DNA of 64,000 nt from Cacajao melanocephalus (taxonomy: Eukaryota > Chordata > Mammalia > Primates > Pitheciidae). The DNA is taken from positions 117,356-181,355 of the forward strand of contig CAUYLG010033140.1 in NCBI GenBank assembly GCA_963573385.1. The letters are read 5' to 3'. The translations under genes and the position numbers were made by a program. Below, one piece after another: positions 34,414-44,880 of this stretch. Position 1 is the stretch's first letter; every line of letters starts with the position of its first letter. The notes under the pieces were generated by a model that saw only the letters and a list, made by a program, of their open reading frames with translations, was not told the origin of the DNA and ran no database searches.

Positions 34414-35774
34414 CCTGGGATAGCCAATCATGCTTGCCCATTTTTCCTTGCAAACAAAAGTGTTTATTCACACATATTTTGGGAATGTGGGGCTCTCAGA
34501 ATCTTTATATTCTTCAAGCATTGTAAGGTGAGTCTCTAGGATTTTCTCAACCTGTACTATTGCAACATAGGATTCCCAAACACCATGACCTTCTTACAGA
34601 GCAGTTTTCCTGAGAGCAGATGACGGCCTTCCTCACTGCACTGTGAGATACCTGGAAGGACACCCCTTCATTTGCATTCTATCCTCTGCTCTGCAGTGTT
34701 CTCTGGAATCCACATTCCTTGTTGATCCCTCTTCCAAGAAATAAGAATGGGGGAGGGAAATAGTCTCTGAGGGAAGAATCTGGTCCCAGAAACAAAGTCA
34801 CAGTGGAGCCGCTGAATTCCCTGATGTAATCTCCATTGAATCAAAACACAAAGAGGGAGGTAATTCAATTAGCGAGTGATGCCTTCTCCTAGAATAAACT
34901 TCTTGGACTAATTTAGGGAGGGATCCCCAAAGACTGTGGGAGCCTCCCATACTGCAAACAGAGAAAATATTGGAAATGCTTAGAGTCTGCCATCTAACCG
35001 GCATGGCTGTTCATTTTCATATTATTTCTTGAAAAATGACCAATGTGTTAGGCTCTCTAGGGCACAGAGCCGTGGTCACAAGATAAAGTACACAGATAAG
35101 ACAGAAGGGATAAAAATACTCTTCAGGGAAATAGGGGTCTGCAGTACAAAGGTTGAAAGCTTTAGGGGAACATTTCACATTCTGGCTTTTAAGTACACTG
35201 AAAACACACTTCCTGAAAGAAATGCATCTTGAGAGTACACTCAGCGAGGAGGAAGAAGTTCTTATAAGACGGTTTTTGGGAGGAAAGGAAGGTTATTTAT
35301 TCAAGTCAACGTGGTGTTTTGCATGTAATAAAACCAGAGAAATATTTGTTAAATTAAACGTTATTTCATTATAGATTGTGGTCATCTCTTCATCCTATAA
35401 TTTGAAAAAGATCCTCAGAATATTAGAGAGGAAAAGAATCTTGATATTGTCAAACATCTTATCCAGAGCCCCAGTACTTACTCGATTCAGGTGGGATGAG
35501 CATCTCACTGAAGGTCTGGGGTCTGCCTGCTGGGTCCTCCTCCTGCAGTGTCCCCTGAGCAATCTTGAAGAATCCCAAAGGCTTAGGTGATGATGGTTTG
35601 GAAGCCGTCAGTCTAGCACTTCAGTTTTCACAGACGAAGAAACTAAATTCAAAGAGTGTGGGACAGAGCCAACTGCTCTTTTCAGCATATCAAAGTGAGG
35701 TTGTGCTAGAGGGACCCCTGTCCATTTCTTTTCCACATCTGTGGATGTTTTGCCCTGGACCTGTGAAGCAGGAA
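34414..35774. other. Mostly single-copy sequence
   Basis: Possible highly diverged reversed MIR pieces at 35400-35470 and 35605-35690 ('tttcacagacgaagaaacta'). Several overlapping short frames (34668-35004 reverse, 35029-35590 forward) have no domain and are rejected as genes. Confidence 0.4.
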
Positions 35775-35888
35775 TGCAGTGAAGAGAGTATGGGCTTGGG
35801 GATCAGTCAAACGTGGGTTGGAATGTTGTCTCTGCACTTATTTGCCCTGTATGCTGGGACAAATTATTTATTTGTATTTTATAGCATA

Positions 35889-36058
35889 CATTTTTTCTTT
35901 TTTAAAGCTTTTTTGAGGTACAGTTGATATACAAAAACTGCATGCATTTAATGCATACATCTTAATGAGTTTGGACAAATGCACAACCTGTGATAGCATC
36001 ACCACAACCAAAGGATTAAACATGTTCATCACTTTGAAAAATTTCCTCATGTTACTTC

Positions 36059-36092
<34 letters not shown>

Positions 36093-36240
36093 CGGTTTTG
36101 TTTGCTTGTTTAGTAAGAACACTTAACAGGAGATTTATCCTCTTAATATATTTTAAAGTACACAATCCTGTATTGTTTACTATAGGTACTATGTTATATA
36201 ACAGATCTCTAGAGTGTATTCATCTTGCACAACAGAAACT
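35889..36240 (-). mobile_element. L1 3' UTR fragment, reversed, inside MIR
   Basis: 'ttttttgaggtacagttgat', 'catcttaatgagtttggaca', 'gtgatagcatcaccacaacc' and, after the TG repeat, 'acaggagatttatcctctta' and 'ataacagatctctagagtgt' follow the reversed L1 3' UTR. Non-coding. Confidence 0.7.
36061..36093 (+). repeat. (TG)n microsatellite
   Basis: About 15 TG units inside the reversed L1 fragment. It accounts for the cysteine/valine and threonine/histidine runs in frames across it. Confidence 0.95.
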
Positions 36241-36439
36241 TTATAATTTAGGCAAGATATTTAATCTCACTGAGCCTTCACTTCATTTATCAAGTGGGGA
36301 TAAAATTCACATTTTAGGTCTCAGCAATGTATAAAAAGTCCCTGATGTGTGATTTGGGCTCAGTATGTGTTAGCACCCTCTTTCAGGCAGGCAATTGAAT
36401 ATTTGAATATAGAGACAAGAGGGGTGGAGGTGCTGTCAT

Positions 36440-36710
36440 AATGATAGTAATAATAACGATACATAATACTTAACTATGCGCCATGTTCTACCCTTGGCAC
36501 TTCACATAGGTTCACTCATTTAATCTACAGAACAACCCCATGCAGTAGATACTATTTTTTAATCCCCACTTTACAGAGAATAACTCCGAGACACAGATTG
36601 GTGAAACTACTTGCTCAAGGTCACAAAACTAACAAGTAGGGCAGTTGGAATGCGAATCCCGACGTGACTCCGAATCATACTCTCAATCAACATACCATTT
36701 CTGCAAAGGT
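36440..36710 (-). mobile_element. MIR SINE, reversed, nearly complete
   Basis: 'taactatgcgccatgttcta', 'ctcatttaatctacagaaca', 'gcagtagatactattttttaa'-type core, 'ctttacagagaataactccg', 'ttgctcaaggtcacaaaact' and 'ggaatgcgaatcccgacgtg' give the whole MIR in reverse. Several CpGs persist. Confidence 0.8.
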
Positions 36711-36876
36711 GCAGGTAGAAAGCGAGAGAGCGCCAAAGTAGGGGGGGAAATGGAGATGATGCTAGGTTGGTTTGGGTGACAGAACATGTAGACTTGGCAT
36801 TAAAGGCATCTTTCCATGAACAGAGACACCTTCAGAGCAGGGAGTTCAGGATACTCAAGCAGAGAAAACTGAGATC

Positions 36877-36908
36877 TCTCTTTTTCTCTCTCTCTCTCCA
36901 AATATATA
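36877..36908 (+). repeat. (TC)n followed by (AT)n tract
   Basis: Pyrimidine tract ctctctctctctc then AATATATATA, ending at the TA that is the target site of the next transposon. Confidence 0.85.
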
Positions 36909-36910
36909 TA

Positions 36911-37276
36911 CAGTCATGTGCTTCCTAACAATGGAATGCATATACAATGGTTATCATAATGGAGCTGAAAAATTCCTGTCACCTAATGACATCGTAGCTG
37001 TTGTAACATTGTAGTGAAACACATTACCCTTTTTCTGTGTTTAGATACACAAATACTTACACCATTGTATTATAATTGCCCACAGTATTCAGTACAGTAA
37101 CGTGCTCTACAGGTTTGCAGCTGAGCAGCAACAGGCTACTCCATAGACCCTAGGTGTGTAGTAAACCATACCATCTAAGTTTGTGTAAGTACACTCTATG
37201 ACGTTCGCGTCATGAAGAAATCGCAAAACAATGCATTTTTCAGAACATATCCCTGTTTTTAAGCGGTACCTGATGG
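36911..37276. mobile_element. Tigger-type (Tc1/mariner) non-autonomous element
   Basis: Left end CAGTCATGTGCTTCCTAACA; right end 'ttaagcggtacctgatgg' is its diverged inverted copy. Both ends are bordered by TA (36909-36910 and 37277-37278), the Tc1/mariner target duplication. Interior: 'ttgtgtaagtacactctatg', 'gacgttcgcgtcatgaagaa'. About 366 bp, no transposase. Family number not assigned. Confidence 0.8.
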
Positions 37277-37324
37277 TACAGTTTACATATCTCTATCTGT
37301 CCATATTTCAACACCTCAAACTAT

Positions 37325-37515
37325 CATATACTAAGCACTTACTGTCTGTCAGTACTTTCATGCATTCCCTCATTTAATCTTTACAACAGAATCTTGTGAG
37401 ACAGGGCTTTTTTCTAGATCTTAGGAGGTAAAATATCTTGCCCACTGCCACACACTTAATAAATAGTGGTGCTAGTATTTAAAGTAGCCAGTGGGCCTTT
37501 AAGGCTGTGTGATCC
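37325..37515 (-). mobile_element. MIR SINE, reversed
   Basis: 'actaagcacttactgtctgt', 'attccctcatttaatcttta', 'atcttgcccactgccacaca' and 'ggtgctagtatttaaagtag' follow the reversed MIR consensus. Confidence 0.62.
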
Positions 37516-40500
37516 CCAAGTATTTTTTCCAATCTAGTTATAAAACTACCCCTTCTTTACTTCCGGATTCTTTTTATCCACCAGCACTAAAATAGTGTAT
37601 TGGTGACAATGGCTATGTAAGTCTTCACTTGTGGCCTCACAGGGCTCTTTTCTAAGGTCACAAATGACGTTTTAATATTTTCCTTTTCTAGGAGAGCCTC
37701 TCCTAGTGAGCCACAGTCGCAAACTTCTTTAAACATATGACCTTTGCCCTATTGTCAATCTTTTGTACAGCATCACAGTGGGTCAAATTATCTCCCCTGT
37801 CCATAAACAACTGCATTTGTGAAGTAGAAATGACTATTAAAAAGAGTGGTGAGACCCCCTGTTGGGAACTCTAATAGGCTCGGCCAGGGACCAGCGAACA
37901 TTACCATCACATCCATATGTGTCCTCTTACCAGGGTCAGCCTCATGGAAACAGGCACAATAATAGCTTCAGACAAAAGCCGGGGATGATATCGAACTGAC
38001 TTTCCCAAGAGAATCCTTTCTCAGAAGGCCACCACATTCTTGATTAGGGGCAGCGAGTCAAAGAGGGGGAATGGATGTGAGATTTTTCTTTCATATTCAA
38101 AGCTGGTGAAATTAATTCGTATATGTTCTCCCAGGGCTCTTTATTTTTTTAACTGAGGCTTTAGTTTGAACACTCAAAGTGAGGGGCTCATCATCAAACA
38201 CAAAGCCTGTTCCTTTCACCGTGAAGAGTGCAGCAGAAAGTATGTTGCTATTGGTATCTATTGTCTAAGCAAGACAGGCAAACTAAAAGCTCTGCAAAAT
38301 CAGCCACATCACCCACTTTCACTCTCATATCTTTGCAACTGCATGCTTTTTATTTGACTGATCAGAGGCCAGGTTTACAAAAACTTTTTACAAGATAAAG
38401 CAGGTTATTTGCACCTGGATTAAAAAGAACATTTGTTTTAAGCTTAGGGTGCTAATGATGATGGAAAATAGAAACCCCAATAACATCTTCACTTCAATGG
38501 AACACACGAAACAATTCTGCAAGGGCATTTTCTATATGGATCCAGTTTTCTTTTCTGTTGCAATGAATGTAATTTTATTGTCGTGTGTCAAAGTTTATAC
38601 TCCTGCTGTAAAGCATCTCTTCAACTTTAACAGCATAAGTGAAATCACCCAAGTGTATGGCCTCACTGGTAATATGGCTTTTAAAATATTTAAGCCCTTC
38701 TCCTTTATACCCCTTGTCATTGACTAGTAAATTACTAATTTATTTCCTATTAGAATTTATATAGTTTGCAGCAATTAAGAAGAAAGGGATAATTGCTGAC
38801 AAACCCAGGGCACTATTTAAATCACTTCCTTGTTGACAACATATTTCTCTTTCCTCAAACTGAATGTCACTGAAATCTGATTTGTACAGAACCCTTGTGG
38901 ACGAGCCTGCTGCACCTGTCACCTGGGCGCTAGCATTCTGCTAAGGATCAATTTACATAACCTCATTTAATGGTTCATAAATCATACCCATTAAGCCCAG
39001 CTAACAGGAACCAAGGGTTCTAATTTATGCTGCCTTTCATAGCAGAAAATTGGGAGGCTGCAGCCTGTGGATAAAGAACCCAGGTCTTGCCTTTGATTGT
39101 TGATTGTGATGGTAAATGTATGGATGATGAGAACAGATTTTCACTTTATTGATTTCCTGCCAAAGCACAGCATGCTTTATTGTGAAAGGGCGCCTTTTGG
39201 CAGCAATGCGAAAAGTGGCAGTTGTTTAGGAGCCCTTTGCCAAGATGAGGTCTAAGACAATACAGAGTGGTAAATACTAAAATAATATCAAGATGGAATG
39301 TGATTCTGTAAAAGAAAAAATAAGAACCTCTAACCTTTTGGAAATCAGTGACCTTTTCTCCTCAGTAGCATCCCTCCCCCACAAAAGCATGTGCATCCAA
39401 GAGTCAGGACAAGATGGTTTTAAGAAATGAGAAAAAAACAATGTTTCTATATCCTGCCCTAAGTCACTTGCTGATGGTGGCTCATGCAAAATAATGCAGA
39501 TGTCTAGAATCCTTCAGATAATGACATTTCAGCCGGCATGCTCTACGGGGCCAAGTCTGCAGACTCTGCACTCTGTCTTCTGCCATGTACTGCTTTTTGG
39601 TTGAAAATCTGGAAGCACCATTTTTCCTTCTATTTCATTTTTCCTGTTTAGGTCAAGATATTGTATCCAACTATATATAGTTCTCTGCAAAATGCAATAT
39701 ATAAAAGGTCATCTTCTCACAAGTGCTTGGGCTGGATTTCAAAATAGCAAAAGTGGTCCTAAGATCATTTTCCAGATGAAAAACATCTCTTAAGTATTGC
39801 TGAGGCATATTGATTCCCTTCTCTCATCTCAGTTCTGCCCTATAATGGACAATATATATTCTCATTTTAGCTTGTTCTCAAAATCTTTGTTAAACATGGT
39901 GATTTTTTTTTTCCGATAAAATGTAGTGCCTTCTTCCCTCCCCTCAATCCCCATTTCTTTCCTCAATGCAGGCTTTTCTGAAACACTTTGACTTTTATTC
40001 CAGGTTGGATGTCACTGAGGATAGTTACTGACATGGATTACAAACACTGTAGACTCTGCCCCACCTCTGTTTTTAAATTCTGAACCTGCCCTGTAGAATA
40101 CTGGTTGGAGCCAGGCAAGACAATGGAAGCAAGCTTGGCAATCACTTCTGCCTGCTTTTCTGAAGTGTCTACTGCTTTGTTACCACTGGTCCTTCTCCAT
40201 TAAAAAAAAATGAGTGATATCTACATCTTCTCTGCTATTTGAGAGGGTTTATCTACAGTTAAACAAACCCTACAGATAGTGTTACAAACAGAATATAAGT
40301 AGACATCTGGAGTTTTCAGGTATCCAGAACAACTTACGTCCACTTTTCTGGTAACAGAACCCTTTATTCCCAAGGGACCTCATTCTATATGATAATGACA
40401 TTGGCCCTGCTCTCCAGCACCATCCAAAGGGACAGTGATTGGTTCAGAAATGCCCACTGGACATGAACCTGGGAATTGTCTGGAATTGCTATCAGGAAAG

Positions 40501-40678
40501 ACCAGTCTGTTCTCTGGAGTTACTAATCGGGTAGTGAATACAGTCTGTCCAACAAGGGTGGGGGACAGTGACAGAGCTTCACCGATGTTTGAGCCTGTGG
40601 ATTCAGTCGTATCTAAAATTAGAGGAACCTATGAACTGGCCAGCTTAGTGAATCCATAGATTCTATCCTTCCTCTTTT
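37516..40678. other. Repeat desert, candidate conserved non-coding DNA
   Basis: Over 3 kb with no element I can name, unusual in a window this rich in repeats. 37640-37780 might be a remnant L2. The portion 38900-39250 has even composition and AT/GC alternation suggestive of constraint. Frames at 38449-38727 and 40435-40659 lack domains and are not called genes. Confidence 0.4.
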
Positions 40679-40722
40679 TTATTAAATTGAGCTGAGTTTT
40701 TTACTAAATTGAGCTGAGTTTC
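40679..40722 (+). repeat. Tandem duplication, 2 x 22 bp
   Basis: Unit TTATTAAATTGAGCTGAGTT plus TT is followed directly by TTACTAAATTGAGCTGAGTT plus TC: two differences in 22. Probably replication slippage. Confidence 0.9.
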
Positions 40723-40824
40723 TGTCATATGAAATCCTAAAAGTTTGGCTTAATTCAGAAAGAAACTCAATACAGAATAATTGAATAAGTGTGGGAAATT
40801 GAGCTTTTTTGTACTAGGAGTGAA

Positions 40825-40925
40825 GATTCAGATTCCAGTCATGACATTGTCAGTAGGTTGCAGTTTTCCCATTTAAAAAAAGAAAGGGCCATACTAGAGG
40901 GTGTGTAAGGCCCTTCAAATCTACT
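40825..40925 (+). mobile_element. MIR-like SINE fragment
   Basis: 'cagattccagtcatgacatt', 'gcagttttcccatttaaaaa' and 'gtaaggcccttcaaat' resemble a MIR core end. Short; immediately left of a reversed L2. Confidence 0.45.
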
Positions 40926-41119
40926 TTGCTCATTCATTTATTCATTCACTCATTTACTTAACAAATGTTTAATATCGACTATTTATTGGCACTATAGTAA
41001 ACACTAGAAACACAGAAATGAACAAAAGAGAAAAAAAATCCTGCCTTCATAGAGCTTACAATCAAATTAGTAGAGACAGACAGATAATTAAACACGTATC
41101 AGGAAACAGTTGAAATTTC

Positions 41120-41600
41120 AAATCATGCTGCAATTATCTATTACTATATAACGAACCTCCCCAAACTTCATGGCTTAAAACAACAAGTATTTGTTATTTT
41201 TCCACAACTCCACGGGTCAATAATTAGGACTGAGCTCAGCTGAGAGGCTTTTCTGCTGATCTTGCTTGGGGTCACTCATGTGACAGCAGTCATCTGGCAG
41301 CTTGGCTGAGGCTGAAGAGTCTGAGATGGTCTCACTCAAATGCCTGGGGCTTGATGGCAGGCTGTCTGCCAGGCTTCTCCCTTGATGTGGGCTCTCATCC
41401 TTCAGTGTCTAGCCAAGCATCCCAAGAGAGCAAAGGCAGAGTCTGCCAAATCTCTTGAGGCCTAGGCTCTAAAACTCATAAGCATCACTTCCACACATTC
41501 TGCTGGTCCAAACTAATCACAAGGTCAAATAAGATTCAAGGAGTAGGAAAATAGATTCCACCTTTTTCTGAGAGGAGCTGCAAAATATGCCATGTTTTTC
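41120..41600 (+). mobile_element. Old LTR-like insertion in L2 (family unresolved)
   Basis: Structure like an ERVL/MaLR-class LTR: 'ctattactatataacgaacc', 'aaacttcatggcttaaaaca', 'gggtcaataattaggactga', 'gggtcactcatgtgacagca', 'gtcatctggcagcttggctg' and 'aggaaaatagattccacctt'. I recognise it as a widespread mammalian repeat but not which LTR family. No coding sequence. Confidence 0.55.
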
Positions 41601-41742
41601 AATCCATCATAGTTAGGATGGCCAGAGAAGTCCTCACTGAAAAAAGTGATGTTTGTATAAACGCTTGAGCTATGCATGTATCTGGGGGAAGACCATTCCA
41701 AGCAGAGGGATTGAGTGTAAGGACTCGAGGTGGAAGCAGGAA

Positions 41743-42143
41743 TGTATTAGTTCATTCTTGTATTGCTATGCATACCTGCGGCTGGGTAATTAATGAAGAA
41801 AAGATGTTTAATTGGCTTACAGTGCTGCAGGATTTACAGGAAGTGTGGTGCTGACACCTGCTTCTAGTGAGGCCTTAAGAAGGTTACAATTATGGCAGAG
41901 GGCAGTGGGGAGACACTATGACACATGGTGAAAGTGGCAGCAAGAGGGGCGGCAGGAGGTGCCACACATATCTCACACAAACTTAGGGTGAGCACTCACT
42001 CATTACCAAGGGTATATGGCACTAAGCCATTCATGAGGGAGCCACCCCCAAGATCCAAATACCTCCTACCGGGCCCCAGCTCAAACACTAGGGATTACAT
42101 TTCAACATGATATTTGCAGGGGGAAAACATCCAAACCATATCA
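41743..42143 (+). mobile_element. MST/THE1-type solo LTR (ERVL-MaLR)
   Basis: Begins TGTATTAGTTCATTCTTGTA and ends 'aaaacatccaaaccatatca', the standard LTR boundaries. Interior: 'gctgggtaattaatgaagaa', 'gatgtttaattggcttacag', 'ccattcatgagggagccacc', 'gggattacatttcaacatga'. About 400 bp, inserted in the reversed L2. Opposite orientation to the related LTR at 2424. No retroviral genes. Confidence 0.9.
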
Positions 42144-42980
42144 AGTAGGAGATACAGGAGGCAGAGGAAGAAGGCCAGTGTGGTGGAATGAGCAAGATGG
42201 AAAGTAGACACTATGAGCACAAAATGATGATGGGGAGCTGCGCCTTGCAGAGAGTTTTAAGGCCTCTGCCTTTGAGTCAAAGGAGGAGTCCCTGGGGTTT
42301 TGAGCAGAGTGACATCGTTTGACTTACATAGTGGAAGAGGATCACTCTAACTACTGGGGTTGCAGAGATTAAATGGGTCAAGAGCAGAAGGGAGATCAGT
42401 TAGGAGACTATTGCTATGAAACAGGGAAAGGGAAGAGAAGATGGTGACCTAGCCTAGGCAGCCATGATGGCAGTAATGAGAAGTGGTCTTTTTCTGGGCA
42501 TGTAGAATCAGTCGAATTTGCTGATATTGGGTGTGAAAGAAAGAGAAACGTTGAGTATTAGTGTGAGGTTCTTAACCTAAGCAAATGAAAGAATAGAACT
42601 GCCATTCACTGCAATGATAAAGACCATAGAGGAGCAGTCTGGGGAGAGAAGAGTGGGAGCTTTGTTTTGGACATGTTGCGCTTGAGATGTCGGACAGGTG
42701 TACCAGTGGTGATGTAGAGTAAGCAGTGGCAGTTTCATCAGATCATTGTGAATGTCCACTGTAATAGCTTTGAAAAGTATGATTGTCTATGCAAATTTAA
42801 TATTTGAACTATATTCCTATAAACACAGTAGGGCTCATGTGTATGTCAGTATTTCTCAAAGGGACATATCTAGCTGTTACAGGTTTCCAGGTACATCTGC
42901 CTGTACTCTTCATAAGCTTTTAAAAACTCACACTCTAAAAAATTAGCAGATTGTAGTTTTTTTTTCCACTGCTACTCTTT

Positions 42981-43004
42981 AAAAATCAACATCTGTTGAT
43001 TTTT
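42981..43004. repeat. Perfect 11-bp hairpin, 2-nt spacer
   Basis: AAAAATCAACA pairs with TGTTGATTTTT across TC. Twenty-six bases before a second, longer hairpin. Confidence 0.9.
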
Positions 43005-43030
43005 TTTTCTTTTAAAATCCTCTTTGTCCA

Positions 43031-43069
43031 ACTTTTTCTTTCCCTAGCCTGAAATGGGAAAGAAAAAGT
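43031..43069. repeat. Perfect 14-bp hairpin, 11-nt loop
   Basis: ACTTTTTCTTTCCC pairs without mismatch with GGGAAAGAAAAAGT; the loop is tagcctgaaat. Arms are pure pyrimidine/purine except for the ends. It is not part of any repeat I recognise. Confidence 0.9.
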
Positions 43070-43139
43070 AAGGTGAGCCAGTGAAGCTTTGTGTTACAGA
43101 AGACAAACCCTGTAGAGGGTAGAGATATTTAGTAGAGAT

Positions 43140-44010
43140 TTGTTGTTGTGGATTGTAGCTTATGGGTGCTTATTCTGTGCCAGACTCTTGATAAGCATTG
43201 GGGATATGGAAGTCAATAAAACAGTACCTAATTTAAATGGCTCACATTGTGGTGGAAAAGACAGATGGTAATAGACAATTATCGTATTTAAAATTATTAC
43301 AGCTGTGGTAGAAACATGCACAGGGAGCACAGGAGAGGGATAACTTGCCAAGCCTGTGAAAGGATTTAGTTAAGGAGGCTTTCCAAAAAAGACAATGCCT
43401 GAACTGAGAAAGCATAAATGGAAATTAGCCAAGGGAAGTGGGTATTCCAGACAAGGAGAACAGCTCAATCAAAGGCCCAATGACAAGAAATTATCTTGTG
43501 TACTTAGGAAACTGTAGTTCTACACAATTGAACTAAAAGGCTGGAGACAGGTAGAAGCACAAGGAGCAACTTGAGAGGTAAGGCAGGAAGCTCACCACGG
43601 AAGGCCTTCTGTGAGTTGGGAAAACCTTGACTTGTATCTTAGAGGTGACTGGGAGACATTGAAGGTTGAAAGAAAAGGAATAAAATAGCAAGATTTCTAT
43701 TTAGGAAAGATCACTGTGGTGATTGGATTGGGGTGGAGGTGAAGGTGTCAAACAGGAAAGTGAATGGGGCTGCCGCAGTGACCCTGAGGAAGGAGGATGA
43801 GATGGGGCTGGAGGGACTGCTATACAGAATGGAAAAAAGGGAAAGAACCAAGAAATACTGAAGATACAAAATTACTAGGGCCAAGTAATCAATGGGAGCT
43901 AGGGGCTGAAAAAGAGAGTTTCGGTGGATATTGGTACCACAAACGGATACAGAGAATTTGGGAGGAGGAACTCATTCAGGGAAAAGGAGATGAACTCAGG
44001 TAAAGACAAG
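43140..44010 (-). mobile_element. L2 LINE, reversed, second block
   Basis: 'tgggtgcttattctgtgcca', 'aagcattggggatatggaag', 'ttccagacaaggagaacagc', 'ggaaggccttctgtgagttg', 'gaaagatcactgtggtgatt' follow the reversed L2 3' region and ORF2 end. Frames in it are broken; the 68-codon frame at 43797 is L2-derived. Confidence 0.68.
43296..43382 (+). repeat. Local duplication, 87 bp, copy 1
   Basis: Gapless match to 44163-44249 with 5 mismatches in 87 (about 94% identity). It lies inside the reversed L2 block, but two independent L2 copies of that age should differ far more, so this is a later local copy event. Confidence 0.92.
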
Positions 44011-44162
44011 AGGGAGATGGGACATCCATGTGCGACCTTTATTCAATCTGTGCAAAAAGCTTGCATTTGAGGCTTAAAATGGTGAATAGATTTGCCCAGC
44101 ATTACCCAGAACCAGGATTACCAACTCAGTCCTTCTTGACTCTAGTCATCTCCAACCCCTCA

Positions 44163-44249
44163 CATTACAGCTGTGGCAGAAACATGCACAGGGAGCACAG
44201 GAGAGGGATAACTTGTCAAGCCTGTGAAAGGGTCTAGTTAAGGAAGCTT
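44163..44249 (+). repeat. Local duplication, 87 bp, copy 2
   Basis: Same orientation as copy 1 and 867 bp downstream. The block starts ATTACAGCTGTGGCAGAAAC and ends TTAAGGAAGCTT. Sequence on both sides differs from copy 1, so edges are sharp. It shapes the end of a short open frame (44028-44237), which is not a gene. Confidence 0.92.
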
Positions 44250-44279
44250 TTTACAAGTACGTGCAGCACCTTGAAGGTT

Positions 44280-44880
44280 TTGCAGAGCTAGGATAATAAT
44301 ATGATGATTCATCACATACTCATTCAGCTGCTAAACATCTTAAGTTGTTCTGATAACCCAAAGGGGAATTGGAGACAGACTCTATCCATCAGAGTTCATA
44401 ATGTATTGAGAAATAAGAGATGCAGATAAATTATTATGATATAGTAGGAAAGAGAAGTAGAGAAAAGGAGTCACGGCATTATATCAATTTAGAGGAAAGA
44501 GAAATTATCTTATGCAAAGACACTTGTGAAGTGCTTAATGCTAAGTACTAAGCCTTACGGATATCCAAGCACACAACACTTGTAGTACCTGCGTTCAATG
44601 GTTGTTCACCTCAAACTTAGGGGAACTGTGGTAGGTCTTGAACAACATACAGAATTTAGATAAAAATGCAGGATGCAGATGGGGGTGGGAAAGGCATTCT
44701 GATTAATGGAGCCCAGGAAGAAAAGCATGGAGATGGAAATACTTGCTAGTGGCTTTGGCAGGTGAAAATGTAGGAATGCAGAGCTGTTTTAGCTGTCATG
44801 GAAGCAGCATTGAAGGGGAGGAGTGAAAAATGAGCTCCAACAGTAGTTTGGAGCCAGTTTTTGGAAGATCTTTAATGCTA
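44280..44880 (-). mobile_element. L2 LINE, reversed, third block (diverged)
   Basis: 'agagttcataatgtattgag', 'gagatgcagataaattatta', 'aggtgaaaatgtaggaatgc' and 'ggaagatctttaatgctaag' are in reversed L2 order at low identity. May be the continuation of the preceding block. Confidence 0.45.

Larger units (their letters stand above)
35775..36390 (+). mobile_element. MIR SINE split by an L1 fragment
   Basis: Left piece 35775-35880 carries 'gtatgggcttggggatcagt', 'aaacgtgggttggaatgttg' and ends at 'gggacaaattattta'. Right piece from about 36246 resumes with 'ggcaagatatttaatctcac', 'tgagccttcac' and 'atcaagtggggataaaat', then 'cagtatgtgttagcac'. The two join in consensus order across the reversed L1. 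Confidence 0.65.
40926..42740 (-). mobile_element. L2 LINE, reversed, split by two LTR-like insertions
   Basis: Pieces 40926-41112 ('cattcatttattcattcact', 'gagcttacaatcaaattagt'), 41600-41742 ('agaccattccaagcagaggg') and 42144-42740 ('gttttgagcagagtgacatc', 'tcagttaggagactattgct', 'ttttggacatgttgcgcttg') are in reversed L2 order. Younger inserts separate them. This is an L2 stretch of roughly 900 bp once inserts are removed; coding frames of the L2 are destroyed. Confidence 0.7.
42741..43139. other. Single-copy spacer with two hairpins
   Basis: Lies between two reversed L2 blocks. Contains a T tract at 42957-42965 and the inverted repeats listed separately. No gene. Confidence 0.45.

Noticed and set aside
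35565..35927. 120-codon frame
   Set aside because: It runs into MIR and L1 sequence at its 3' end and has no domain.
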